This document shows positions 1 through 5,263 of a stretch of 8,780 nucleotides of DNA, piece after piece. Position 1 is the stretch's first letter, and each line of letters begins with the position of its first letter. Source of the stretch: Syntrophomonadaceae bacterium (lineage in GTDB: Bacteria; Bacillota; Syntrophomonadia; Syntrophomonadales; Syntrophomonadaceae). Under the pieces are notes generated by a model. The model had not been told where the DNA came from. It did no database searches and saw nothing but the letters and a program-made list of their open reading frames with translations. The position numbers and the translations under genes are program-made. The stretch is taken from NCBI GenBank assembly GCA_012522705.1, contig JAAYJY010000023.1, forward strand, positions 1 to 8,780. The letters are read 5' to 3'.

Positions 1-2
1 GG

Positions 3-428
3 TCATGGTGTCACAACCTCCCGTCGCCGGTCTTTGAAGATCAAATCCCGGCTGATCACATAATTCATGATGATGACGACCAGGTTGGCAAATACCTTGA
101 CCGCCAGATCACCCAGGCCCAGCCGGTCTATCATCAGGTACATGATGGCCGTATCCACCCCGCCGGACAGTAGCCGGCAGCTGATGAATGCGGAGCACTC
201 CTTCAGGATGTTGCCCCAGCCCCGCTGGCAGCTGGCGAAAACACAGACCCGGTTGACAGCGTAGGCGAACAGCACCGACACTACCCAGGCTGTCACGTTG
301 GCAGCCAGGTAGGGCAGGTCCAGCCCCCGGGCCAGGCCCAGGTAGGCCACTATATTGAGCAGGGTGGTCAAACCCCCGAAAAAAAGGTAGGCCAACCCGG
401 TCTTGAATCTTTGGTAAATGGCAAACAT
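3..428 (-). CDS. GtrA-family membrane protein (putative flippase for lipid-linked sugars)
   Basis: GtrA-like proteins are small membrane proteins thought to move undecaprenyl-phosphate-linked sugars across the membrane for glycosylation of surface polymers. The 141-residue product has the family's size and four hydrophobic segments, at about residues 10-32, 37-57, 78-100 and 108-130. It also has the two family hallmarks: AYAVNRVCVF after the second segment and NYVISRDLIFK near the C-terminus. I chose the ATG at 428 because GtrA proteins begin shortly before an RF-K-x-G stretch and a G-rich run lies just upstream. An in-frame ATG at 476 would add 16 residues (157 in total) but has no convincing ribosome binding site. 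It diverges from the WsfD-like membrane protein gene at 929, which fits a joint role in surface glycan synthesis. It ends in TGA, so TGA is a stop codon here. The family call is firm; the substrate is unknown. Confidence 0.9.
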   Translation of the reverse strand: MFAIYQRFKTGLAYLFFGGLTTLLNIVAYLGLARGLDLPYLAANVTAWVVSVLFAYAVNRVCVFASCQRGWGNILKECSAFISCRLLSGGVDTAIMYLMIDRLGLGDLAVKVFANLVVIIMNYVISRDLIFKDRRREVVTP

Positions 429-542
429 ATTGGCCCCCCGCCGGTGGCATCGGTCGCTAAAACAGGTCGTAATCATAATTTGACCAGTATATGGAAAGGA
501 TATACATTAAACCTGGCTTGCCCCGCAAGATAGACTATCGGC

Positions 543-548
543 ATTATA
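543..548 (-). promoter_or_regulatory. Candidate -10 box for the gtrA-like gene
   Basis: Read on the minus strand this is a perfect TATAAT hexamer facing the gtrA-like gene. The hexamer 17 nt upstream does not match TTGACA and no extended -10 TG is present, so the promoter is only weakly supported. It would give a leader of roughly 110 nt to the ATG at 428. Confidence 0.3.
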
Positions 549-775
549 GCCGGAAGAGAACCAATATGTTATTCAGCCGCTTGGCACCGCGGTCTTATCG
601 ATGCTGCCGCGAGAAGCAGGAGATGTCGATAAGAAATTGGATGTCGCCACTTAATCAGCTAAAGCAATGGTGCAAGGAACGTTGGTAGGAGTTCGATGGC
701 GCCCTCTTGTCAACCACTGCAGTCGGGGGCCGTAAGGGGTCTTGCTCGGAAATCTGATATTGCCCCGGGTCTGTG

Positions 776-912
776 AACGCTGCCGGAAGGGCACAGGGGA
801 ACGTTGATCTAATGCCCTGATACCATGGGCTTTATCGATGCCGCAACGACACGCATGGGATGTTGAACAGAGATCTAACATCGCTCTTTTAACGGCTAAC
901 GCTGCCGGAAGG
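776..912. repeat. Pair of 15-bp direct repeats upstream of the WsfD-like gene
   Basis: AACGCTGCCGGAAGG occurs identically at 776-790 and 898-912, a separation of 122 bp. Each copy is followed by a loosely similar purine-rich tail (CAGGGGAAC and CTAGGGAAAC). The second copy ends just upstream of the start at 929. The spacing is too long for an ordinary dimeric operator. The pair could be regulatory sites or the trace of an old duplication. Confidence 0.5.
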
Positions 913-928
913 ACGCCTAGGGAAACAT

Positions 929-2509
929 GTGGGAAAGGAGAGGCAAAGGAAATTGGGCAATATAAGGAGAGAGCTGTATCCCCCCTGGCTGTGGCTCATC
1001 TTAGTATTGCTGGCCTTGAATATGGCGGCTTTCGTACTGGTGCAGGAACCCCGCCCCGGGGTGGCTGACCAGGGGGATTTCGATCGGGTGATGAACGTAT
1101 CCGGCCTGGAACTGCCGGCCCAAAATGCCGGCGACGAAAACTTCGTCAGATTCCTGGACTATCCGGTGACCGACTACCATATAGCCGCTGCCGGGCCGGT
1201 GAAACTGCTATCCCGGCTCAGCGCCACCAGCATAGCCTACCTGATCACCCCCATCAACTTGGTGTGCCAAGTTCTGGGCCAGGATACTTTTAAAACCTCC
1301 TACCTGGCAGTAGTTTATCTGGCCTTGTATCTGCTGGCCATCTTTGTGATCGCCAGGCACCTGAACCCAGACCATCCGCTCAAACTGGCCGGGCTGGCCC
1401 TGATCGCCCTGCCGGTGCTGCTGGACGGCAACTATCTGGTGTGGTTCAACAGCCTGTACGGCGAGCCGATGATGATGGTTACCCTGCTGCTATATATTGC
1501 CGCCTGGGTATATTACATCCATCGCCGCTATGTTCAGCAGGACCCCGGTACCGGTTTCATTGAGATACTGCTGATAATAGCCGCCGCTCACCTGTTCCTG
1601 GGTTCCAAGCTGCAGGTCATATCGGCCTGGCCGATCATTGTTCTTATGTTGGTACTGCTCATCCGCGCTGACTGGAGGCGCCTGACCCGGCCCCAGGCCG
1701 CCATTGTCCTGATCCTCCTGGGGGTGACCAGCTTGTATCCCATCCAGTTGAATATCCAGAACCGCGGCATCGGCCAGCTCACCAAATACAACTCGGTATT
1801 TTACGGAATATTGAAGGATTCCCCCGACCCGGCGGCGGATCTTATCGACATGGGCCTCAATCCTGATATGGCGGTGGAAGCCGGCAAACACGCCTTCCTG
1901 CCCCCCAGCGACTACAGCGCATACCCACCCGCCGCGCCCATAACCCGGCAGGAATTCTACCGACAGGTCAGCAACCTCGACCTGATCGCGCTCTATGTCA
2001 CCCACCCCGCCCGGTTGTTGCAAGGAATGGAATATACCGCCGGCCAGGCCTTTACCACCGCCACCTGGATGGGCAAATACAGCCCGGAGCACAGCTCGGC
2101 CCCAGTGCGGGAATTTGACCGCTTGACCGGGTGGTCGCAGCTGCGCCAGCAACTGCCCCATAATCTGCTTTTCATTGCGCTGGTATTCCTGGTGGTTATG
2201 ATGGTATCGGTGCGGGTGTACCGCCAGAACCGGGGACGTGCGGAGGTGCGGATGCGGATAGCCTTGCTGTGGGCGGTGATGTCCATCGGTCTGCTGCAAT
2301 TTCCCATGCCCTTCATGGGCAACGGCTATGCGGACACCGGCAAACAGCTGTTTCTGTTCAATTTCATATTCGACCTGTTGATCGTGACCGCGGTGGGGTG
2401 GAGCCTGAATCAGGCCCTCGAATGGGTATTGTCCCGGCAGGATGGGCGGCTGGCCCGCCGCCTGGCTTACGCCACCCAATCCAATCTAGCCGAGACCAGC
2501 CACGAATAG
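929..2509 (+). CDS. Polytopic membrane protein, WsfD-like GT-C glycosyltransferase candidate
   Basis: The 526-residue product has about 11 predicted membrane segments (first at residues 19-38, last at about 474-493) and a soluble loop at about 275-410. An acidic GDF motif at residues 49-51 follows the first segment, where GT-C enzymes that use polyprenyl-phosphate sugars carry catalytic acidic residues. Other blocks I associate with Bacillota WsfD-type hexose transferases are FNSLYGEP (173-180), FYGILKDSPDP (291-301) and YVTHPARLL (356-364). WsfD-like proteins take part in S-layer or surface glycan assembly; the acceptor cannot be predicted here. The start is uncertain: GTG at 929 follows AGGGA, while in-frame TTG at 953 is close to AAAGGA. 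An ATG at 927 is out of frame and stops quickly. The gene converges on the HesB-like gene with only 11 bp between the two stop codons. The membrane glycosyltransferase class is likely; the WsfD assignment is from memory of the family. Confidence 0.75.
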   Translation: MGKERQRKLGNIRRELYPPWLWLILVLLALNMAAFVLVQEPRPGVADQGDFDRVMNVSGLELPAQNAGDENFVRFLDYPVTDYHIAAAGPVKLLSRLSATSIAYLITPINLVCQVLGQDTFKTSYLAVVYLALYLLAIFVIARHLNPDHPLKLAGLALIALPVLLDGNYLVWFNSLYGEPMMMVTLLLYIAAWVYYIHRRYVQQDPGTGFIEILLIIAAAHLFLGSKLQVISAWPIIVLMLVLLIRADWRRLTRPQAAIVLILLGVTSLYPIQLNIQNRGIGQLTKYNSVFYGILKDSPDPAADLIDMGLNPDMAVEAGKHAFLPPSDYSAYPPAAPITRQEFYRQVSNLDLIALYVTHPARLLQGMEYTAGQAFTTATWMGKYSPEHSSAPVREFDRLTGWSQLRQQLPHNLLFIALVFLVVMMVSVRVYRQNRGRAEVRMRIALLWAVMSIGLLQFPMPFMGNGYADTGKQLFLFNFIFDLLIVTAVGWSLNQALEWVLSRQDGRLARRLAYATQSNLAETSHE

Positions 2510-2527
2510 ATTGCGTAACACTATTCG
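2503..2527. terminator. Inverted repeat spanning the convergent stop codons
   Basis: CGAATAG at 2503-2509 and CTATTCG at 2521-2527 form a perfect 7-bp inverted repeat with an 11-nt loop. Each arm contains the last Glu codon and the TAG stop of one of the two converging genes. A T-tract is lacking and the stem is only moderately GC-rich, so a bidirectional terminator is possible but weak. Confidence 0.3.
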
Positions 2528-2817
2528 GCCTTCTTGACCTCAGGGATGCTCATGAACCACTTGAGAGGGAAATTATAATCCAAGGTGCCATCCTGGAGAT
2601 ATTGCTCCAATTCCTTATCGAAGACCAATGGTATCCCTGCTGCTTCGATAAATACATCGTTGTCATGCTTGGACTCGTCCAGAGTCACACGCAGCTCAGG
2701 CTGGCCGCTTCAGGTCAGACCGGGCGAACTCACCCGCAGCCGGGTATTATGCGAAATCTTCCCCTTGGCTTGCCGGGCTTTGAACTTGTTCCAGGCCTTT
2801 TGAGTCACCCCTATCAT
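2521..2817 (-). CDS. HesB/IscA-like selenoprotein (in-frame TGA = selenocysteine)
   Basis: A single minus-strand frame, broken by one TGA at 2712-2710, encodes 98 residues ending in TAG. It begins MIGVTQKAWNKFK, a typical HesB/IscA opening, preceded by AGGTGG 5 nt upstream of the ATG at 2817. An in-frame ATG at 2838 is a less likely start. The family core G-G-C-S-G-x-x-L-x-x-x-L-D-E aligns with G-L-T-(TGA)-S-G-Q-P-E-L-R-V-T-L-D-E, so the TGA is residue 36, at the first cysteine ligand position. Family-like sequence continues for 62 codons (DNDVFIEAAGIPLVFDKEL, then a LDY motif). HesB-like selenoproteins are known in anaerobic Bacillota. A-type proteins carry Fe-S clusters, but this one lacks the C-terminal Cys-x-Cys and has no cysteine at all, so a redox or other role of Sec36 is more likely than classical cluster transfer. 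The alternative is a pseudogene with a Cys-to-stop change. The selenoprotein is favoured because the frame is otherwise intact and a SECIS-like hairpin follows. Confidence 0.78.
2670..2689 (-). promoter_or_regulatory. Candidate bacterial SECIS hairpin
   Basis: Counting from the base after the in-frame TGA, nt 24-28 (GACTC) pair perfectly with nt 34-38 (GAGTC) around a five-base loop TGGAC. Below this stem nt 23 (U) is bulged and UG (21-22) pairs with CA (39-40). Bacterial SECIS elements bound by SelB have a short apical stem-loop with G in the first loop positions, about 16-37 nt after the UGA; the E. coli fdhF element also has a bulged U. Here the loop Gs are nt 30 and 31. The fit is good, but the structure was judged by eye and not folded. 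Confidence 0.55.
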
Positions 2818-2877
2818 TTCACCCACCTGCCTTCCCATAACATCTCACCGAGCAATCGTCAAACGCCTTCCTATACT

Positions 2878-2976
2878 CTAGTAATAATCTATTTCGACAA
2901 TTAACACAAGCAGCATATTTCTGCGCTCGACCGGCAGTAGATACGGGAACCGCTCCTCATCCGACTGCAGGTTCAT
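2878..2976 (-). other. Possible 32-codon small ORF between the 106-residue gene and hesB-like gene
   Basis: An ATG-started frame encodes a peptide beginning MNLQSDEERFPYLLPVERR and ending in a hydrophobic tract (MLLVLIVEIDYY). The only upstream signal is a weak CGGA. It lies downstream of the 106-residue protein's stop and upstream of the HesB-like gene, on the same strand. It could be a small peptide, a remnant or chance; its sequence looks more protein-like than random. Nothing identifies a function. Confidence 0.2.
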
Positions 2977-2989
2977 TCCGATCGAACAC

Positions 2990-3310
2990 TTATAGAAGAT
3001 GGGCCTTCAGTAGATAACAAAGCTTTTGGGCTTCTCCCGTAAACCTGGGATCTGACGCATAGAGCTTTTCCAATAAATAACCGTCTCCAAAATGATCGGG
3101 CAAAGGTAGTATAAATGGATAGGATGTCCATGGATGTTCGAGTAAGGTGACCAGAGTACAGTTGTCATTTACTGCTACACCTATGAAATCTACGATCCCT
3201 TCCAATGGGGTCAGGAGGATTCGAAAGGTAGTTCCCGATACTTTGGCCTCGATTACCCTGCCAGGCCGGGGTGCTCTTATTTTCTTTTGTACCAGGTATT
3301 CTATGGACAT
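2990..3310 (-). CDS. Uncharacterised 106-residue protein
   Basis: I do not recognise this protein. It starts MSIEYLVQKKIRAPRPGRVI and is soluble, with no signal peptide or membrane segment. It has a short beta-rich pattern around residues 18-57 (VIEAKVSGTTFRILLTPLEG, then DFIGVAVNDNCTLVTLL) and a helical C-terminal third. The ATG at 3310 was chosen because AAAGGA lies 8 nt upstream and a strong predicted promoter would start transcription near 3361, giving a 50-nt leader. The in-frame ATG at 3361 would coincide with the predicted transcription start and is unlikely. The HesB-like selenoprotein gene lies downstream on the same strand after a gap of about 170 bp, so co-transcription is possible but not shown. 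The intact frame, good ribosome binding site and promoter make it a credible gene. Confidence 0.6.
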   Translation of the reverse strand: MSIEYLVQKKIRAPRPGRVIEAKVSGTTFRILLTPLEGIVDFIGVAVNDNCTLVTLLEHPWTSYPFILPLPDHFGDGYLLEKLYASDPRFTGEAQKLCYLLKAHLL

Positions 3311-3367
3311 GATGCGTGTCCTTTCATAAATGGGTTCACTGTTTGACCTTGAGTAAAGCATAGTAAA

Positions 3368-3398
3368 ATTTTAACATGACTGATAGAAATATGTCATG
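3368..3398 (-). promoter_or_regulatory. Sigma-A-type promoter overlapped by an inverted repeat
   Basis: On the minus strand the -35 box ATGACA (3397-3392) and the -10 box TAAAAT (3373-3368) each match consensus at 5 of 6 bases, with an 18-nt spacer. They face the 106-residue protein gene. A perfect inverted repeat, CATGAC (3375-3380) and GTCATG (3393-3398) separated by 12 bp, covers the -35 box and most of the spacer, where a dimeric repressor could block RNA polymerase. No regulator can be named. Confidence 0.5.
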
Positions 3399-3452
3399 AA
3401 TAGACTATATATTTGTGTGCCGGGATGAATCCAGCACCGAGGTTACATATCA

Positions 3453-3600
3453 TTGGCAGAATACCCCGCCCCTTACCATTTGAAAGTTACCGGTGACGAA
3501 ATCGTAGAGATAATTGAACCATGTCGGCCTTGGATACGGCGAAGATATGATCGAAGATGTGACCGACCCGAAGCAGCAAGACGAGGTGAAAGACGGTTAG
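3453..3600 (+). pseudogene. Small ORF apparently broken by a frameshift
   Basis: From a TTG at 3453 (GAGG about 9 nt upstream) one frame reads LAEYPAPYHLKVTGDEIVEIIE up to 3518 and then turns into an Arg/Cys-rich stretch. The +1 frame takes over sensibly from 3520 with HVGLGYGEDMIEDVTDPKQQ and ends at TAG 3598-3600. Both halves look protein-like and the crossover is sharp, which suggests a 1- or 2-base indel at about 3516-3520. If repaired, the product would be about 49 residues, acidic and soluble. I recognise no family. The alternative is that only a short frame from TTG 3514 or ATG 3547 is translated. The stop overlaps the start position of the following small membrane protein, suggesting translational coupling. 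Confidence 0.3.
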
Positions 3601-3889
3601 CGAGAGCAGCAAAAACCCTTCCGACTACCTGAAAGACCTGGAAGAATGGCAGGATCACCAGTACGACCCTGGCCATTGGACCGGAGGCAAAATCCCTCCC
3701 CATCTGAAATACCCGCGCCGGCCGCTGGGTATATTCCTGGTGATAATGGGCGGGTTTTCGCTACTGGTCGTCGGTATGGGAATGATGGCCGACTCTAGTT
3801 TCGACAGTGTTGTCGGCATTACATCAGGCCTATTGACCGGTTCACTCTTGCTGGCGGCCGGAATTGGAATCATACGAACCAAGAGATGA
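3596..3889 (+). CDS. Small two-segment membrane protein with a GTT at the start position
   Basis: This frame encodes about 97 residues. The N-terminal 42 are soluble and include YLKDLEEWQDHQYDPGHW, a TGGKIPPHLKYP block and a basic RRP. Two membrane segments follow, at about residues 43-64 and 72-93, and the end is basic (RTKR). The sequence looks like a genuine conserved protein, but no ATG, GTG or TTG precedes the soluble part in this frame. GAGGTG at 3583-3588 sits 7 nt before GTT at 3596-3598, exactly where a start codon is expected. The GTT overlaps the TAG of the upstream small ORF. Either GTT is used inefficiently, or a GTG start has been lost, or the protein arises by frameshifting from upstream. 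The first GTG (about 3740) would give only the membrane part. Function unknown. Confidence 0.5.
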   Translation, partial: VSESSKNPSDYLKDLEEWQDHQYDPGHWTGGKIPPHLKYPRRPLGIFLVIMGGFSLLVVGMGMMADSSFDSVVGITSGLLTGSLLLAAGIGIIRTKR

Positions 3890-3918
3890 AACTAGGACCT
3901 GGCGGATGATTCCAGGCG

Positions 3919-4614
3919 ATGGAGAGGAGTACGTTGAGTGAATTGAGCGGTAAACGCAAAAAACAGGTCACCGGCCTGTTGGGCATATTATTGGCGGTGC
4001 TGGCAGTTGGCTTTCTGGCCATAAACCATTATGTGGCCGGGGTTGGAGCCCGGCATACATATTCCGGGGAAGACGTCCCCGAAGCTGATGCCATCCTGGT
4101 TTTAGGTGCTTATGTGCGGCCGGACGGCACTATGTCGGACATGTTAAGAGACCGGGTGACAGTAGGATATGAACTGTACCTGAACGGCAAAGCTCCCAAG
4201 ATGATCGTCAGCGGCGACCATGGCCGCCACGAGTATGACGAAGTGAATGCCATGAAGGATTACCTTAAGGGTCAGGGCATGGGCGGACAGGATATCTTCA
4301 TGGACCATGCCGGATTCAGTACCTATGAGAGTCTGTACCGGGCCCGGGATATCTTTCAGGTCAAGAAGGTTATCATCGTGACCCAGGACTATCATCTCCG
4401 GCGGGCGCTTTTCATAGCCCGGGAATTGGGCCTGGACGCTGGCGGAGTAGCCTCCGACCGCCGTGATTACGGCCAAATGGCTCTCAATGAAATGCGGGAG
4501 ATGGCCGCCCGCAATAAGGATTTCTGGCTGGCTAAGGTATTGAAGCCTAAACCTACCTTCCTGGGCGATGCCATCCCGGTGTGGGGTGATGGGCGGGCCA
4601 CCGACGATAGATAG
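3919..4614 (+). CDS. DUF218 family membrane protein, SanA/YdcF-like
   Basis: SanA, ElyC and YdcF-type DUF218 proteins are envelope proteins linked to barrier function and peptidoglycan or lipid-carrier metabolism; their biochemical activity is poorly defined. The 231-residue product has one N-terminal membrane anchor (about residues 17-36). The extracytoplasmic DUF218 domain follows, with ADAILVLGA (56-64), GKAPKMIVSGDHG (90-102), the STYESLYRARDIF block (134-146) and TQDYHLRRAL (155-164). It ends with the KPKPTFLGDAIP-x-x-GDG stretch usual in SanA-like proteins. ATG 3919 has a poor ribosome binding site. An in-frame TTG at 3934 lies 5 nt after GAGGAG and may be the true start (226 residues). 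It follows the small membrane protein by 29 bp and may be co-transcribed with it. The family assignment is secure. Confidence 0.9.
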   Translation: MERSTLSELSGKRKKQVTGLLGILLAVLAVGFLAINHYVAGVGARHTYSGEDVPEADAILVLGAYVRPDGTMSDMLRDRVTVGYELYLNGKAPKMIVSGDHGRHEYDEVNAMKDYLKGQGMGGQDIFMDHAGFSTYESLYRARDIFQVKKVIIVTQDYHLRRALFIARELGLDAGGVASDRRDYGQMALNEMREMAARNKDFWLAKVLKPKPTFLGDAIPVWGDGRATDDR

Positions 4615-4790
4615 AAGGGGGCGATTTCTTGGTGGGGAAATCAAAATGAAGGACTATCTGCTCCCGCTTTAGACATCTGCCTATTTGTGATATGCAAGCC
4701 CAAAGCCTTCCAAACCCTCCCATCAGCCAGCCTTACCGGCGATTGTTGCTGAGGGGCGGTCCGATTCCTGACTTCCCACAAAATTCCGGG

Positions 4791-4823
4791 TTGACGGTCT
4801 CATTCTACAATTGTAGAATGAGA
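4791..4823 (+). promoter_or_regulatory. Promoter with BlaI/CopY-type palindromic operator
   Basis: TTGACG (4791-4796) and TAGAAT (4814-4819), separated by 17 bp, form a strong sigma-A-type promoter. A perfect 26-bp palindrome at 4798-4823, with arms TCTCATTCTACAA and TTGTAGAATGAGA, covers the spacer and the whole -10 box. Its centre TACAATTGTA fits the TACA-N2-TGTA core bound by BlaI, MecI and CopY repressors. The BlaI-like gene begins about 60 bp downstream, so autorepression of the operon is the natural reading. Confidence 0.88.
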
Positions 4824-4882
4824 TCCATAAAGTGCTGCATATTTTTCTGAATATTCTTTGTCAAGAGAATGGAGGTGGGCAT

Positions 4883-5263
4883 GTGGATTCGACCAAAAGG
4901 CTCCCTGACAGTGAGCTGGAACTGATGATGATCATATGGGAAGCGGAACAGCCGGTCACTTCCGCTTACATCATGGACAAGCTGTCCGGCCGCCGGAGTT
5001 GGGCTCACACCACCATTTTAAACTTTCTCTCCCGCCTGGTGGAACGGGGATTTCTCGAAACATCCCGACAGGGCCGATACAATTATTACCACCCCCTGGT
5101 GGCGGAGCTTGATTATCGGCAGCAGGAGAGCAAATCCTTCCTGGAAAAGATGCACCGGAGTTCGGTGACCAATCTGGTGGTCTCGCTGTACGACGGCGAC
5201 GCCCTCAGCCAGGAAGACCTGGAAGAATTAAAGCGATTTCTGGAAGGGGTTACGGAATCATGA
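4883..5263 (+). CDS. BlaI/MecI/CopY-family transcriptional repressor
   Basis: The 126-residue product has the family's size and layout. An N-terminal winged helix occupies about residues 6-72 (LPDSELELMMIIWE, TSAYIMDKL, a recognition-helix region WAHTTILNFLSRL, and a wing around GRYNYYHPLV). A C-terminal helical dimerisation region contains the QQESKSFLEKM and SQEDLEELKRFLE helices. Such repressors bind TACA-N2-TGTA palindromes as dimers and are released when the partner protease triggers cleavage in the C-terminal region. Start: GTG 4883 follows GGAGGTGG (4871-4878). An upstream ATG at 4832 lies at the predicted transcription start and is rejected. It overlaps the M56 protease gene by 4 bp (ATGA), so the two are translationally coupled. 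What signal it answers to is unknown; the neighbours suggest cell-surface glycans rather than a beta-lactamase. Confidence 0.92.
   Translation: MDSTKRLPDSELELMMIIWEAEQPVTSAYIMDKLSGRRSWAHTTILNFLSRLVERGFLETSRQGRYNYYHPLVAELDYRQQESKSFLEKMHRSSVTNLVVSLYDGDALSQEDLEELKRFLEGVTES

Larger units (their letters stand above)
429..928. other. 500-bp intergenic region between divergent genes
   Basis: No convincing gene lies here. Short open frames at 491-688 (plus, 65 codons), 651-881 (minus, 76 codons) and 838-1068 (plus, 76 codons) lack good ribosome binding sites, and their products are rich in Arg, Cys and Pro with no recognisable pattern. The region should contain the promoters for both divergent genes. 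On the minus strand a perfect TATAAT lies at 548-543, but no good -35 box is placed 16-18 nt upstream of it. A 15-bp direct repeat occupies 776-790 and 898-912. AGGGCA (786-791) can pair with TGCCCT further along (about 813-818). I recognise no known riboswitch or other RNA gene. Confidence 0.5.

Noticed and set aside
491..881. Two short open frames in the 500-bp intergenic region (491-688 plus, 651-881 minus)
   Set aside because: No good ribosome binding sites and compositionally odd products that do not resemble any protein family known to me.
1490..2479. Minus-strand open frame of 329 codons
   Set aside because: It is antisense to the 526-residue membrane protein, rich in His, Gln and Gly, and without a recognisable domain.
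2710..2712. TGA read as tryptophan (alternative genetic code)
   Set aside because: The gtrA-like gene, the small membrane protein and the GH26 gene all end in TGA, and tryptophan is coded by TGG throughout.
2269..2904. Plus-strand open frame of 211 codons, with a second of 72 codons at 2585-2803
   Set aside because: The first overlaps the 3' end of the membrane glycosyltransferase gene in another frame, and both cover the HesB-like gene on the opposite strand. Their translations have no protein-like pattern, whereas the minus-strand HesB frame does.
4615..4650. Terminator after the SanA-like gene from the GATTTC/GAAATC hairpin (4623-4642)
   Set aside because: The stem is only 6 bp and AT-rich, and it is followed by AAAATG rather than a T-tract.
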